Shown one piece after another: positions 35,112 to 45,107 of a DNA stretch of 64,000 nt. Under the pieces are notes generated by a model. It saw only the letters and a list, made by a program, of their open reading frames with translations. It searched no databases and was not told where the DNA came from. How positions within the stretch are numbered: the first letter of the stretch is position 1; each line of letters starts with the position of its first letter. The DNA is from an uncultured Bacteroidota bacterium (GTDB taxonomy: Bacteria; Bacteroidota; Bacteroidia; Bacteroidales; VadinHA17): NCBI GenBank assembly GCA_903844815.1, contig CAIMVD010000088.1:1-64000 (forward strand). Reading direction: 5' to 3'. Both the position numbers and the translations under genes were made by a program.

Positions 35112-36704
35112 CTATCTCCTTACAATAAGCTTATTATATTCCGAGGGGTCAATAACAGCATTGATGATCACGGGTTCATTCAATGACAGGGCTTCCTTAA
35201 CTGCGTTTCGCATCGTTTCGTGCGAATCGGCCCTGATAACCCTTATGCCCAGGAAGGTTCCGCTACCGAAAAGATCGCCTTCATAAAGGGTTGTTCCATA
35301 TGAGTCTAGATCTTTCCACGACTGTTTCACCTTAATCAGGTTAAGCTCCCTGTCGGAATAAACAATTATTTTTACAGGAAGGTTATACCTTTGGGCAGTA
35401 ATAATTTCACCTGCCATCATCAAAAAACCTCCGTCACCGGTAATGCAGGCTACTGTGGCTGATCTGTTGTTTAACTGAGCCGCCAGCGCAGCCGGGATGC
35501 CAAAACCCATTCCCGACCATCCGTTTGTCATAAGGAATTTTCCATTTTTCCCGATCGACCAGAACTGACCGGCAAGATGAAGGTGGGAGCCTACGTCGGC
35601 TGTAAGGATTACATCTTCAGGTAGTTCGTCGTTCAGAATCTTCATGGCGGCACCAGGACCGAAGCGTTCTGCAAAGCTGCATATGACCTCTGTCATTTCA
35701 CTTCTGATACTTTTGATTTCTTTGCTTTTATCGGAAAGTAAGAAAGAATCAAGGTTCTCAAGCTGTTTAAACCATTCTTCCGGTAAACCAGTAAACCTTT
35801 CAACTGTACCCATACTGGGAAGTCCCTCATCTGATACATCGAAATGAACAAGTGCTGTATCGGGCATCCAGGATTCATAATTAAACTCGACAGGGTCGTA
35901 GCCTAGTCCGATTACGAGATCGGCATTCTTGGTTATTATCTCAAGCGAGTTGCTGAGTGAATGGAACAAGACCCCGGCAAAGCATGGGTGGTCATCAGGA
36001 ATAACATCCTTTGCCATTGGAGTTACAACAACCGGAACCGGACACCTTTCGAGAAATTCAAGCAGTTTATCCCTGATTCCTAACCTTGAGGCAGTAAGCC
36101 CGGCTGCTATTACGGGCCGTCGGGAGTTACTTAATAGAGCCTGGATTTTATTAAGATCATTGAGGGAAGTCTTTACTTCAACAGGAATCTTTATGGCATT
36201 TTGCAGATGGATTTCCGAATCATAGATATTTGTGGGAAGACCGATATGAACCGGTCCCGGATATTCTTCACTACAGATTTGAAATGCCAGCTCCATGATT
36301 TCCTGTGCATTGCCTCCATTCATCCTGAATGTAGCTTTCGTAACCGGTTTGAAGAGCTCCTGGTGGCTGATATTCATCTGTGTAATCCGGTTAACCATTG
36401 CATCCGCTGTTTCGCTTGTGAATACTATTACAGCCGATCTGTCGAGCAATGCTTCCCCGATGCCAGTTGAAATATTAGTAGCGCCAGGACCCATTGTGGA
36501 ATGACATACTCCAGGGATGCCGGTAAGCCTGGCCGTAACATCTGCCATTATTCCGGCTGAAGCCTCATTTGAAACAAGAATAAATTGAATACCTGCAGTT
36601 TTGAAGGCCTCCATATATGGAATCGATGGACCTCCGGGTATGCCGAAGACATATCTTATTCCCTTCTTAAAAAGATGATTCGCAATATATTCTGCTACAG
36701 TCAT
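35112..36704 (-). CDS. Acetolactate synthase-like TPP enzyme
   Basis: A 530-residue TPP-dependent enzyme with the three normal domains: Pyr (VAEYIANHLFKKGIRYVFGI, the catalytic Glu region VSNEASAGIMADVTARLTG), the central domain (VIAAGLTASRLG), and PP (LTNGWSGMGFGIPAALAAQ, TGDGGFLMMAGEIITAQ, VYSDRELNLIKVKQ, where the second half of the TPP motif has Ser-Asp in place of Asn-Asn). It resembles acetolactate synthase large subunits and benzoylformate-decarboxylase relatives; the exact reaction is unclear. There is no ilvN-like regulatory subunit gene beside it, arguing against the biosynthetic isozyme. Confidence 0.8.
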   Translation of the reverse strand: MTVAEYIANHLFKKGIRYVFGIPGGPSIPYMEAFKTAGIQFILVSNEASAGIMADVTARLTGIPGVCHSTMGPGATNISTGIGEALLDRSAVIVFTSETADAMVNRITQMNISHQELFKPVTKATFRMNGGNAQEIMELAFQICSEEYPGPVHIGLPTNIYDSEIHLQNAIKIPVEVKTSLNDLNKIQALLSNSRRPVIAAGLTASRLGIRDKLLEFLERCPVPVVVTPMAKDVIPDDHPCFAGVLFHSLSNSLEIITKNADLVIGLGYDPVEFNYESWMPDTALVHFDVSDEGLPSMGTVERFTGLPEEWFKQLENLDSFLLSDKSKEIKSIRSEMTEVICSFAERFGPGAAMKILNDELPEDVILTADVGSHLHLAGQFWSIGKNGKFLMTNGWSGMGFGIPAALAAQLNNRSATVACITGDGGFLMMAGEIITAQRYNLPVKIIVYSDRELNLIKVKQSWKDLDSYGTTLYEGDLFGSGTFLGIRVIRADSHETMRNAVKEALSLNEPVIINAVIDPSEYNKLIVRR

Positions 36705-36919
36705 TAGTACAAGATTGGTTCGTAAACAAATCTATTAATTATTATCAAGGATTCACAGATTCACTGGCTGTTTTCGAAGAGGCTTTTACTGCCGGATGTT
36801 TTTACATAACTTCTTCCACGATCAGTTAGAATGATTTTTTTTCTGATATTTGCCGGCATCACTTTAAATGGTTAATATAACAACCCTGAACCTGAACAGG
36901 ATAAATTAAACCCCTTGAG

Positions 36920-38755
36920 ATGAAGAAAAGAATTATTGCCTTATGTTTTTATGTACTCTTCTGGGTTGGATTTTTTATTGCGGCCAGGTTGTTTTTTATT
37001 CTGATTCAGTATCATGACGCCTTTAAAAACAGTGCAGGAGAGCTCTTTAGTACCTTTATTCATGGCTTGGCTCTCGATATTTCAACTGCAGGTTATTATC
37101 TTCTGTTACCAGTACTTTTTGCCATCCCCGGGCTTTTTTTTAAAGGGAACTGGTACAGGCTCAGCCTCAGGTGGTATACTTATCTCCTGATTGTTTTTTC
37201 ATCGGTCATAGTTGTGGCAGATGCCAATCTCTACTCATACTGGGGATTCCGGATGGACTATACTCCGATGATTTATCTCAGGACTCCCGGAGAGGCTATG
37301 GCTTCAGTAAGCACATTAAAAGCCATTCTGTTCTTTTTTACGATATTATTGTACTCTTCGTTGTATATTTTTGTGTACAGGAAGTTCATTGACAGGAAAT
37401 TCAATAATTTGGGAGTAGTCCGGAATTTACTTCCTGTTTCTGCATTTTTCCTTCTTTTATTTGGTTCGCTTATCATACCTATACGTGGAGGTTTCGGTGT
37501 AGCTCCCATTAATGCAGGTTCGGTGTACTTCAGTAAGAAAATGTTCCTTAATCATACTGCCATAAACGCAGTATGGAATGTCGGAACTTCAGCAATTACA
37601 CAGAAGCCTGTAAAAAATCCCTATAATTTTGGTGATCAGTCTACTGCCAGGGTTTTGGTTGACAGTCTTACTGTTAAGAAAGGGATTCCTCAGAAAGTGA
37701 TTAACAGGGAGAAACCAAATGTTCTTCTGATCGTTCTGGAGAGTTTCAGCGGGTTCCTTGTTGGTCCTGACGGCGGGGATTCTCTTGTCACTCCAAACCT
37801 TAACAGGTATGCAAGGGAGGGAATTCTGTTTTCAAATTTTTATGCATCCGGTACCCGTACCGATAAGGCTATGCCTGCCATTCTGAATGGTTATCCAGCA
37901 CAACCTGCACAGTCCATAATAAAGGAACCAAAGAAAACCCAGTCGTTGGAAAGCCTTATTAAGATATTTAATGCGCAAGGGTATAAAAGTGCTTTCTGGT
38001 ACGGTGGGGAGATTAACTTCGCAAATTTCAACTCCTTTGTAATCGGGTCAGGTTTTGATCAAATAGTTACACAGGATAATTTCAATCCCGGAGATTTCAA
38101 TTCCAAATGGGGAGTCCACGACCATATCATGTTTAAAACGTTCAGGGACTCAATGACAGTTGTCAGGGAACCGTTTTTTAATGTTGTGCTAACGCTTTCA
38201 AGCCATGAACCGTTTGATGTTCCAATGGAACCTGTTTTCATCGGAAGTGACAACATGACCAGGTATAAAAACTCGGTTTATTATGCCGATAAGGCTCTGG
38301 GGGGCTTTCTTGATTGGGCCAGGACTACCGGTTGGTGGAAAAACACTCTCGTTATTATGGTTGCCGATCACTGCTGCAGGATATCTACGGAAATCCCCGC
38401 GGGGTCGAAGGATATTTTCAAGATACCAATGGTCTGGACTGGCGGTGCCTTGAATACTTCAGGGCTGAGGATTGAGAAGAGGGGAGGTCAGGTTGACATT
38501 GCCAATACTCTGATGAATCAGGTTGGATTTGAAGGCAATTTCCCTTTCGGAAAAGATCTTCTTTCAAGCAGATCAAAATCATTTGCATTTTATACTTACA
38601 ATGAGGGATTCGGATTCATAACCGACAGTTCATCGGTCGAGTATGACCATAAGGTAAAAAAGGTCATAGTAGCTGAAGGAAAAGATCCGGCATCTGCTGA
38701 AGCAAACGGGAAAGCTTATCTTCAAGTGTTGTTTGACGATTATTTGAAAAGATAA
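36920..38755 (+). CDS. LTA synthase-family sulfatase/phosphoglycerol transferase
   Basis: A 611-residue membrane enzyme: about five transmembrane helices in the first ~200 residues (for example 5-27, 45-68, 75-95, 125-147, 160-185) followed by a periplasmic alkaline-phosphatase-fold domain. Active-site features: PNVLLIVLESFSG (metal-binding Glu), the nucleophile threonine region ASGTRTDKAMPAIL, FWYGGEINFAN, LSSHEPFDVP and MVADHCCRIS. The family transfers phosphoglycerol or phosphoethanolamine groups to glycans or lipids. In Gram-negatives the role is often modification of periplasmic glucans or lipids. It is a single gene with a 215-bp upstream spacer. Confidence 0.88.
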   Translation: MKKRIIALCFYVLFWVGFFIAARLFFILIQYHDAFKNSAGELFSTFIHGLALDISTAGYYLLLPVLFAIPGLFFKGNWYRLSLRWYTYLLIVFSSVIVVADANLYSYWGFRMDYTPMIYLRTPGEAMASVSTLKAILFFFTILLYSSLYIFVYRKFIDRKFNNLGVVRNLLPVSAFFLLLFGSLIIPIRGGFGVAPINAGSVYFSKKMFLNHTAINAVWNVGTSAITQKPVKNPYNFGDQSTARVLVDSLTVKKGIPQKVINREKPNVLLIVLESFSGFLVGPDGGDSLVTPNLNRYAREGILFSNFYASGTRTDKAMPAILNGYPAQPAQSIIKEPKKTQSLESLIKIFNAQGYKSAFWYGGEINFANFNSFVIGSGFDQIVTQDNFNPGDFNSKWGVHDHIMFKTFRDSMTVVREPFFNVVLTLSSHEPFDVPMEPVFIGSDNMTRYKNSVYYADKALGGFLDWARTTGWWKNTLVIMVADHCCRISTEIPAGSKDIFKIPMVWTGGALNTSGLRIEKRGGQVDIANTLMNQVGFEGNFPFGKDLLSSRSKSFAFYTYNEGFGFITDSSSVEYDHKVKKVIVAEGKDPASAEANGKAYLQVLFDDYLKR

Positions 38756-38820
38756 TCTTTTGAATCAGTGATGGCACGAATTTTGCTTTTAGAGGGACGG
38801 ATCCTAACCTGCCTTTCACT

Positions 38821-40224
38821 ATGAAATTCTCAAGAAAACTGGTACTGATATTGCTCTTCTCAGTATTTTGGATTACGGCTAATTCCCAGAGATTTAAAGC
38901 CGGTTTCTACAGCGGTATAAATTTTTCAGATATTCATGGGCAGGAATATGGAGGAAAATGGAGCTCTATTTCGGGACCATCGGCAGGACTTAGCTTTAAG
39001 TACAATTTCTTAAAGCCATTTACCCTTGTTACGGGTGTTGGCTACTCCGGTATTAATTACAAATATACACCCTACTCTTATCCTTATTTTTCGTATCCTT
39101 CCTTACTGGAGCCTTATTATAATTCAATAATTGCACCGAAGGGACCGTATGGTACGGTTACAAATTTGGGGTTTACAAGGATACCTCTGCTGCTTGAAAT
39201 AAATGTCCCTTCCAATCTCAATTTTCACCTTGGAGCCGGAGTTATTTTCTCGTTTCTGAACGGGGGGAATTCATCGCATAACTATATGTATTCTTATTAC
39301 GCAGGCAAAATTAAAAAGAAGGATTTCGGGTACCTCTTCTCTGCCGGATGGGATTATCCCATTACCGAAAAGCTTGATGCAGGAGTGGATATAAACTATT
39401 ATACAGGGAGGAAAATTTTTTATGAAAATAGCAAATCCCGGCATGGGTATTCAGAGATTACATTCGGACTTAGCTATAAATTCAAAGAGAAGGAGCGAAG
39501 CAATGGAAACGCCAGCAGTGGTAGAGATTCAACTTCTGCACCTGCATTTTTAACCTATTTTGCAGGACCTTCCTACTCCTGGATTAAAGATACCAAAGGA
39601 AATGGCGGCTATCTTCCCCTGCTCGCCTTCAATATTGGTTTCAACCTTACCATTCCATTTAGAGGGGGGCTCTCTTTTACAACCGGGGCAAAGTTTGAAA
39701 GGACAGGTTATGGCATTAAGGATTCGAGTAACCTTTTTTACTTCATTACCGGCGATTCCAAAAGAACATATTACGATGATACACGTGTAAGCACCGACAG
39801 ACTTGTTATCCCTTTTCTCCTGGATATCCCTTTTGGGAAGTCACAACGAATTTATATTAGTACCGGTCCGCTTCTTGCCTTCAAGTTGAATGGAAGAAAT
39901 ACAGGTACAGCCATTACTGAAGGACGCTGGGATTCGAATTATTCGGTTCGGAAAATAACAGTGTTTGATGACATGGAAAATGTTCTGAATGACTTCGATA
40001 CAGGGTGGATAATAGGTGGAAGCGCTCTCTTCCCCCTTAATTCAGGGTACTCCATAAAACTATCACTTAACTATTCTTCAGGCTTCAGGGATTTCTATGA
40101 AAAATCATCTCTGTCTGACATAGCCTATCCCGACGGGGCAGGTTTGGGATTGAGAAACAGGACCATTTCACTGAGCTTCGGAATTGTTGTTCCATCTTCA
40201 AAAAAAGGGGAGGGTAAGAAATGA
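38821..40224 (+). CDS. Outer-membrane beta-barrel protein (two porin-like halves)
   Basis: A 467-residue protein with a signal peptide (KLVLILLFSVFWITANSQ). Two successive repeats start with KAGFYSGINFSDIHG and LTYFAGPSYSWIKDTKG and contain alternating hydrophobic/aromatic strands (PSAGLSFKYNF, LVTGVGYSGINYKYT, TTGAKFERTGYG, SIKLSLNYSSGFRDFYEKS), ending with RTISLSFGIVVP. This fits two PorT/OmpW-like outer-membrane barrels in tandem or one long barrel. It overlaps the following lipoprotein gene by 4 bp, so the two likely act together at the outer membrane. Confidence 0.8.
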   Translation: MKFSRKLVLILLFSVFWITANSQRFKAGFYSGINFSDIHGQEYGGKWSSISGPSAGLSFKYNFLKPFTLVTGVGYSGINYKYTPYSYPYFSYPSLLEPYYNSIIAPKGPYGTVTNLGFTRIPLLLEINVPSNLNFHLGAGVIFSFLNGGNSSHNYMYSYYAGKIKKKDFGYLFSAGWDYPITEKLDAGVDINYYTGRKIFYENSKSRHGYSEITFGLSYKFKEKERSNGNASSGRDSTSAPAFLTYFAGPSYSWIKDTKGNGGYLPLLAFNIGFNLTIPFRGGLSFTTGAKFERTGYGIKDSSNLFYFITGDSKRTYYDDTRVSTDRLVIPFLLDIPFGKSQRIYISTGPLLAFKLNGRNTGTAITEGRWDSNYSVRKITVFDDMENVLNDFDTGWIIGGSALFPLNSGYSIKLSLNYSSGFRDFYEKSSLSDIAYPDGAGLGLRNRTISLSFGIVVPSSKKGEGKK

Positions 40225-41510
40225 AAAATTATCTGTTGATAATATCATCAATGCTGGTGCTTCTTGCATCATGCGACAGGTATTTTGATCCGGGGTATGA
40301 ATACCTTGAAAACGATCAGTTTCATTTTAGCCAGCCGGCAAGCACTGTATTCTTTGCAGGAGAGGCTGTAAGCGACAGTATTCTTTTTAACGCCAGAAGT
40401 TATATCAACGGTAGGATAAAGGAGTTTACAGTTGAGTTTGATGTTATTTCCGGAGGTGGTTCTGTTACAAAAGCATCTGCAGTAACCGATCCCTCCGGAA
40501 ACGTCTATACAGGATGGAAACTTGGCTATACGTCGTTTCAGCAAAGGCTTCGTGCAAGTGTGTTTGATCAGAATGGCTATTATTTGTCATCGTCATATCT
40601 AACTGCCTATGGTTTCAGAAACAATGCCTGGGATACATGCAGCTTTACACCCGACGGATCAATTGAAAGTATGGTTTCCGACAGGGCTGCAGGAGTGACA
40701 TTTATGATCTCAGGCGGTAAAGTTTACAAACAGGGTGTCAACTACTTTTCATGGGAAAAAGTAATGGCTCTGTCATCCTATTCGGCATTCGCTATTGACA
40801 TGGACGGAAACAATGTGATTTTTCTAACAACATGGCAGGGTGAAGTACTTAAAAGTACTGATCATGGAGCAACCTGGAATATGTGTACCAGGCCCTATCC
40901 TGAAGACCCTTATTATGTTTACACCACAATCTCTAATGATAATTCAATCTGGGCTTTCAAGTGGAACTACCCTACAAAGATCTCCTCCGACGGCGGTATT
41001 ACATGGAGGGATGCCGGCGGACCAATTTCAGCCGGGGGTGTCGGCGATGCATACAGGATGGCCGATGGCTCAATAATCTTCCATGGGGGCAACTGCTGCA
41101 GCCTTTTCCGGTCAACTGACAATGGAGCCAGCTGGTATCATATAATTACTCCCGGCTACTCAACTAAAGTATACGCGGATGGATTAAATACAATTTATGT
41201 AGTCACTCAGGAGATTGGAATTGCATTTTATAAGTCTGAGGATTTTGGAGCGACCTTTAAAAAGATCCACTCAGTATATCCAAACTGGGGAACCACCCGA
41301 AAACATAAGATGTTCCAGTTAATTAACGGTTCATATTGGATCCTTGTACCTGGTTATGGCATCGTTAAATCGAAAGACCTTGTCAGTTTTGAAGATTATT
41401 GGGTTAATAATAACCTGACCGATCTCTTTATTGACCATAACGGAGTGATTATTGCCAGGGATTGGGATAATAAGACAGTATATTACAGAAAAAACTCCGC
41501 TACGAAATAG
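40221..41510 (+). CDS. Asp-box (BNR-like) beta-propeller lipoprotein
   Basis: A 429-residue lipoprotein: signal peptide ending in L-A-S-C with Cys18 lipidated. The N-terminal ~120 residues include an immunoglobulin-like segment (FTVEFDVISGGGSVTKASAV). The rest is a propeller with four Asp-box motifs: KSTDHGATW, SSDGGITW, RSTDNGASW and KSEDFGATF. Asp boxes occur in sialidases and in many non-catalytic secreted proteins; no sialidase arginine triad was identified, so an enzymatic role is not claimed. Translationally coupled to the barrel gene (4-bp overlap), it may be the barrel's surface partner. Confidence 0.8.
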   Translation: MKNYLLIISSMLVLLASCDRYFDPGYEYLENDQFHFSQPASTVFFAGEAVSDSILFNARSYINGRIKEFTVEFDVISGGGSVTKASAVTDPSGNVYTGWKLGYTSFQQRLRASVFDQNGYYLSSSYLTAYGFRNNAWDTCSFTPDGSIESMVSDRAAGVTFMISGGKVYKQGVNYFSWEKVMALSSYSAFAIDMDGNNVIFLTTWQGEVLKSTDHGATWNMCTRPYPEDPYYVYTTISNDNSIWAFKWNYPTKISSDGGITWRDAGGPISAGGVGDAYRMADGSIIFHGGNCCSLFRSTDNGASWYHIITPGYSTKVYADGLNTIYVVTQEIGIAFYKSEDFGATFKKIHSVYPNWGTTRKHKMFQLINGSYWILVPGYGIVKSKDLVSFEDYWVNNNLTDLFIDHNGVIIARDWDNKTVYYRKNSATK

Positions 41511-41516
41511 CGGAGT
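41494..41516. terminator. Bidirectional hairpin at the lipoprotein stop
   Basis: ACTCCGCTA and TAGCGGAGT form a 9-bp stem with a 5-base loop. The left side follows AAAAA, and TTTG follows on the right, so it can terminate both the lipoprotein gene (whose TAG stop lies in the stem) and the opposing helicase gene. Confidence 0.75.
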
Positions 41517-41525
41517 TTGTATTCT

Positions 41526-43340
41526 TTATCTTGGTTTTCTGTCTCTTTTACCAGCAGTGCTGTTTCCGGAACTCTCCCTTTTTTTCCCGGGAGCCTTATC
41601 CTTCCACTTTTTTTCCGGTTTCCATTCATCCCTTTTTTTCTCGGGTCTTCTGTCGGACCATTTTGCAGGCCTGTTCGTCGGGTAATCCCCTGCAGGTCTG
41701 TCGGTTTTTTCCTGGGCTACTTCCACGGCGACCCTTCTGTCCATGAAGGTTGCATTGTTAAGAGCGCCAATCAGGTAGTCAGCAAAGCTCGATTCTACTT
41801 CGAAAAATGAGAAAGTTTTCAGAAGGTCGATCTTTCCGAGTGGAACTTTTTTGCCTCTTGTATTTGAGTTGACAAGTTCAATAAGTTGTTCGGGGTAAAA
41901 GCCATCTGTCTTTCCCAAATTGATAAAGAGCCTTGTATAGTTTCCGCTATATTGTTCACGTGGACCTCTTCTCTCTGACCGTTCAAAACCTCCCTCACGA
42001 TCTCGTTCATTAACGGGAGAAATAATATCTTCACCGTGGCGGTAGTCATCAAGGAACCTGTCAAATTCAAGGGAAACAACTCTTTTCAGTAGTTCTTCCC
42101 TGTCGAGAGCCCCAAGTTTTTCCTTAATTTCAGGGAGGAATTTTTCAATTTCCTGATGCCCCGTAACGACATTTTCCAGTTTCTTTACCCAATGGAAAAG
42201 CTGCTTCCCGCAAATCTCGCTACCAGTTGGTATCTGAAGGATTTTGAACTTTTTCTTTACAATTTTTTCGATTTGCTGAAGCGCATGTTTTTCCCTGAGG
42301 TGAACAAGCGATAATGAAGTTCCTGTTTTTCCGGCCCTGCCTGTTCTTCCGCTGCGATGAGTATATACCTCAGTATCATCGGGTAGGCTGTAATTGATTA
42401 CGTGGGTCAGGTCGTCAACATCAAGCCCCCTTGCTGCCACATCAGTCGCGACCAGAAGCTGGAGATTTCTTATCCTGAATTTCTGCATAACTGCATCGCG
42501 CTGGGCCTGCGACAGGTCACCGTGAAGAGCATCTGCATTATAACCGTCATCCATCAGTTTTGATGCAACTTCCTGAGTCTCCTTACGCGTACGGCAGAAA
42601 ACAATTCCGTAAACATCAGGTTCGAAGTCGGCTATTCTCTTTAAAACCTTGTATTTGTCTTTTGCGTGAACAAGGTAATAACCGTGAGATACATTTTCAG
42701 CCGATGAATTTTTTGTGCCAATTGTGATCTCGTTAGGCGATTCCATATATTTTCTGGCTATAGTCGATATTTCCGACGACATAGTTGCAGAAAACAACAG
42801 GGTTCTCCTTCCCTGCGGAACCTCTTCAAGGATTTCATTTATGCTGTCGAGGAATCCCATATTGAGCATCTCATCAGCTTCGTCAAGGATTACTGTTGTG
42901 ACTGAAGACAACCTTGCAGCTCCTCTTCCGATGAGGTCGATAAGCCTGCCGGGTGTTGCAACGATAATATGAACACCTTTCTTGAGTCCCCTTATCTGGG
43001 TATCAATGCTTGCTCCACCATAGACAGCCTGGATTTTAAGCTTCCCCGTATACTTTGCATAATCTGTAAGGTCACCAGTGATCTGCATGCAGAGTTCACG
43101 CGTGGGGCAAAGAATTAGCGCCTGTGTGTTATTATTTTCCGTGTCAGTTGCCTGAACCAGAGGCAGTCCGAAGGCTGCCGTTTTGCCTGTACCCGTCTGG
43201 GCAAGTGCAATGATGTCGCCCGAATCTCCGAGCATTAATGGAATTACTTTTTCCTGTACCGGCATAGGGGTTTCGAATCCTAGTTCCTGAATAGCCTTCA
43301 GGATACCGGGAGTCAATCCCATTTCTTCAAAATTTATCAT
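41526..43340 (-). CDS. deaD: DEAD-box RNA helicase with DbpA RNA-binding domain
   Basis: A 604-residue helicase. Q motif: GFETPMPVQEKVIP; motif I AQTGTGKTAA; motif II VLDEADEML; motif III SAT; motif VI HRSGRTGRAG. Residues ~455-530 are a DbpA-type RNA-binding fold (TRLFINLGKTDGFYPEQLIE, KIDLLKTFSFFEVES). The tail of ~70 residues is Lys/Arg/Pro-rich. Proteins with this layout are DeaD/CsdA-type helicases that act in ribosome assembly and cold adaptation. The long 5' region (43341-43820 on the far side) is shared with the next divergent gene. Confidence 0.93.
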   Translation of the reverse strand: MINFEEMGLTPGILKAIQELGFETPMPVQEKVIPLMLGDSGDIIALAQTGTGKTAAFGLPLVQATDTENNNTQALILCPTRELCMQITGDLTDYAKYTGKLKIQAVYGGASIDTQIRGLKKGVHIIVATPGRLIDLIGRGAARLSSVTTVILDEADEMLNMGFLDSINEILEEVPQGRRTLLFSATMSSEISTIARKYMESPNEITIGTKNSSAENVSHGYYLVHAKDKYKVLKRIADFEPDVYGIVFCRTRKETQEVASKLMDDGYNADALHGDLSQAQRDAVMQKFRIRNLQLLVATDVAARGLDVDDLTHVINYSLPDDTEVYTHRSGRTGRAGKTGTSLSLVHLREKHALQQIEKIVKKKFKILQIPTGSEICGKQLFHWVKKLENVVTGHQEIEKFLPEIKEKLGALDREELLKRVVSLEFDRFLDDYRHGEDIISPVNERDREGGFERSERRGPREQYSGNYTRLFINLGKTDGFYPEQLIELVNSNTRGKKVPLGKIDLLKTFSFFEVESSFADYLIGALNNATFMDRRVAVEVAQEKTDRPAGDYPTNRPAKWSDRRPEKKRDEWKPEKKWKDKAPGKKRESSGNSTAGKRDRKPR

Positions 43341-43621
43341 TAATTTTTTTTATGATGTGGTCTCCGGAACTGTTGATTTGTTATCCCTGTCGAAATGAAC
43401 TCATATGCGGACCGGGCAAATTGTCTGACAACGATTCCTGAAAATCACCTTGTTAATCAGTATGCAAAGATAATCAAATTATTAAAATTAAACGCTATGG
43501 AACAGGTATGGTCTGATATAGCTGAAAATAAATATTAAATTGAGTCTTTTTGTTCTGTTGTTGCACCATTTCCATACCCGTTTTAATTTGGGAAAAGTTG
43601 ATAATATTTATTAACTTTATA
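43341..43621. other. Leader region of the DEAD-box gene, no gene seen
   Basis: The spacer between the helicase and the divergent acetyltransferase is about 480 bp, AT-rich, and holds no convincing reading frame. A long 5' leader is common for cold-regulated helicase genes, but no specific element is recognised. Confidence 0.4.
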
Positions 43622-43652
43622 TTGTTAAATGACAGGGATTTATCTAAATTTG
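43622..43652 (+). promoter_or_regulatory. Bacteroidetes-type promoter
   Basis: TTG at 43622-43624 and TAAATTTG at 43645-43652 are 20 bp apart, matching the TTTG/TTG -33 and TAnnTTTG -7 consensus. It would produce a ~160-nt leader for the gene at 43821, containing a CATTGGGG/CCCCTAATG hairpin near 43682-43722. Confidence 0.5.
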
Positions 43653-43820
43653 CATTGAAGTAGATAAAGATTCCAGTAATACATTGGGGATGATAATGAT
43701 TTTTTGGTCCCCTAATGCCGGACAGGTACCCTTCGGAGACTTTCAGATATTCTTTAATAGTTTATAGAATCGCGTGAATTAAGTTGATAAAGTTTTTGAC
43801 TTCGCTAAAATTCCGGAATA

Positions 43821-44723
43821 ATGATTGGTTATCTCAAAAATAATGAGATTGACAGGGACCAATGGGATAACTGCATAAAGAAGACCCATCGGGCAAAGCC
43901 GTATGCATATTCCTGGTTTCTTGATATTATGGCGCCAGGCTGGGAAGCCCTGGTGGATGATGACTATAATTCGGTTTTTCCAATACCTTCCTATCGTAAA
44001 TTCGGGGTTCAGTATGTTTCCACCCCAATTTTTCTTCAGCAGCTAGGGGCTTTTTCGCCTGATAAACCGGGTTCAGCAGCCTTAGTTGAGTTTCTCGATT
44101 TTTTTCCTGAGTTTTATAAACTGATTGACCTTTGTGTAGGGCAGGAGGCGGAATATAGGGGATTTAAATTTACGCAGAGGGATAACCTGGAACTAGACCT
44201 TACAAAACATTATGAAAGTCTGTGTGGAAATTTTTCGGCTGACTGCATGAGGAATATTGAATCATCGCATAAAAAAAAGCCGGAATTGACAATTGATATT
44301 GGTGCTGATGAATTGATTGATCTCTATGTTAATGATAAAGAAAATACAATCGACAAAGTAAAAACTGCAGATCTTCAGCGTCTTAAAAATCTGATGAATT
44401 TTTGCATTAAAAACAAAAAGGGTAAGATCTTTGGGGTAAGGGCTGCACATAAACGACTAATCTTCGGTTTATTTTTAATTGAAACTCACGGTAACAAAAC
44501 CATGTTGCTCATTGCAAGTTCCCCGGAGGCTAACAGGAAGCATCTGGGTTATTATGTAATAAATGAAATAATAAGGACCTATTCTACAACAAGGACCACT
44601 CTTGATTTTGCAAGGACCTCGGTTCCTTTTGTCGATTCTTTTCTGGAATCGTTTGGATGTACTGATGCTCCATATTTCAGGATTTACAGGAACAGGCTTT
44701 TCTGGCCAGCCAGAATCCTGTAA
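43821..44723 (+). CDS. BioF2/FemAB-like acetyltransferase-fold protein
   Basis: A 300-residue protein with a double-GNAT look: an N-terminal half with YAYSWFLDIMAPGWEALVDD and VFPIPSYRKFGVQYVSTPIF, and a C-terminal half with KGKIFGVRAAHKRLIFGLFLI, LLIASSPEANRKHLGYYVIN and TTLDFARTSVPFVDSFLESFG. This pattern is found in BioF2-like and FemAB-related proteins, which transfer acyl or aminoacyl groups. No substrate is evident. It is preceded by a plausible promoter and followed by a 384-bp gap; it seems to be a single transcription unit. Confidence 0.65.
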   Translation: MIGYLKNNEIDRDQWDNCIKKTHRAKPYAYSWFLDIMAPGWEALVDDDYNSVFPIPSYRKFGVQYVSTPIFLQQLGAFSPDKPGSAALVEFLDFFPEFYKLIDLCVGQEAEYRGFKFTQRDNLELDLTKHYESLCGNFSADCMRNIESSHKKKPELTIDIGADELIDLYVNDKENTIDKVKTADLQRLKNLMNFCIKNKKGKIFGVRAAHKRLIFGLFLIETHGNKTMLLIASSPEANRKHLGYYVINEIIRTYSTTRTTLDFARTSVPFVDSFLESFGCTDAPYFRIYRNRLFWPARIL

Positions 44724-45107
44724 AAAACCTGAATCTCAGACATTGCGCTCATGAAGAGCAGAGTAAGCATTTTTTTAAACAATATAACCTGCTAATTGTT
44801 AATATTTGAAATAATTAGCTTTTATGATTTATAAATAAGAATTTTATTATTTTTGGCGCATATTTTTGAAAATGTTAACCCGGATCTATTTTGCAGACAG
44901 TTTACATTCAGAATGGGGGTAGATAGGTGCAAAGTATTGGTATATAATAATTACTGTTACGGGATATAGTTGTTTTTATACTTGTTAATTCATTTTCATA
45001 TAATATATTTTGAGGGGATTTCCGGGGAAGTTTAAGTTTATTCATTTTTGAAGTTTTGGTATTATAATCATTAAGAGGTATTCTCTTAATTTTTGCCTGT
45101 TGTTATC
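44724..45107. other. Gene-free region before the chemosensory operon
   Basis: AT-rich, with no reading frame of note. ATATATTTTGAGG near 45000 resembles a -7 element with wrong spacing. It presumably holds the promoter of the chemosensory operon. Confidence 0.4.

Noticed and set aside
35112-36704. Biosynthetic acetolactate synthase IlvB
   Set aside because: No small subunit gene or other branched-chain biosynthesis genes are adjacent; left as ALS-like.
40221-41510. Sialidase
   Set aside because: Asp boxes are present, but the FRIP motif and arginine triad of sialidases were not found.
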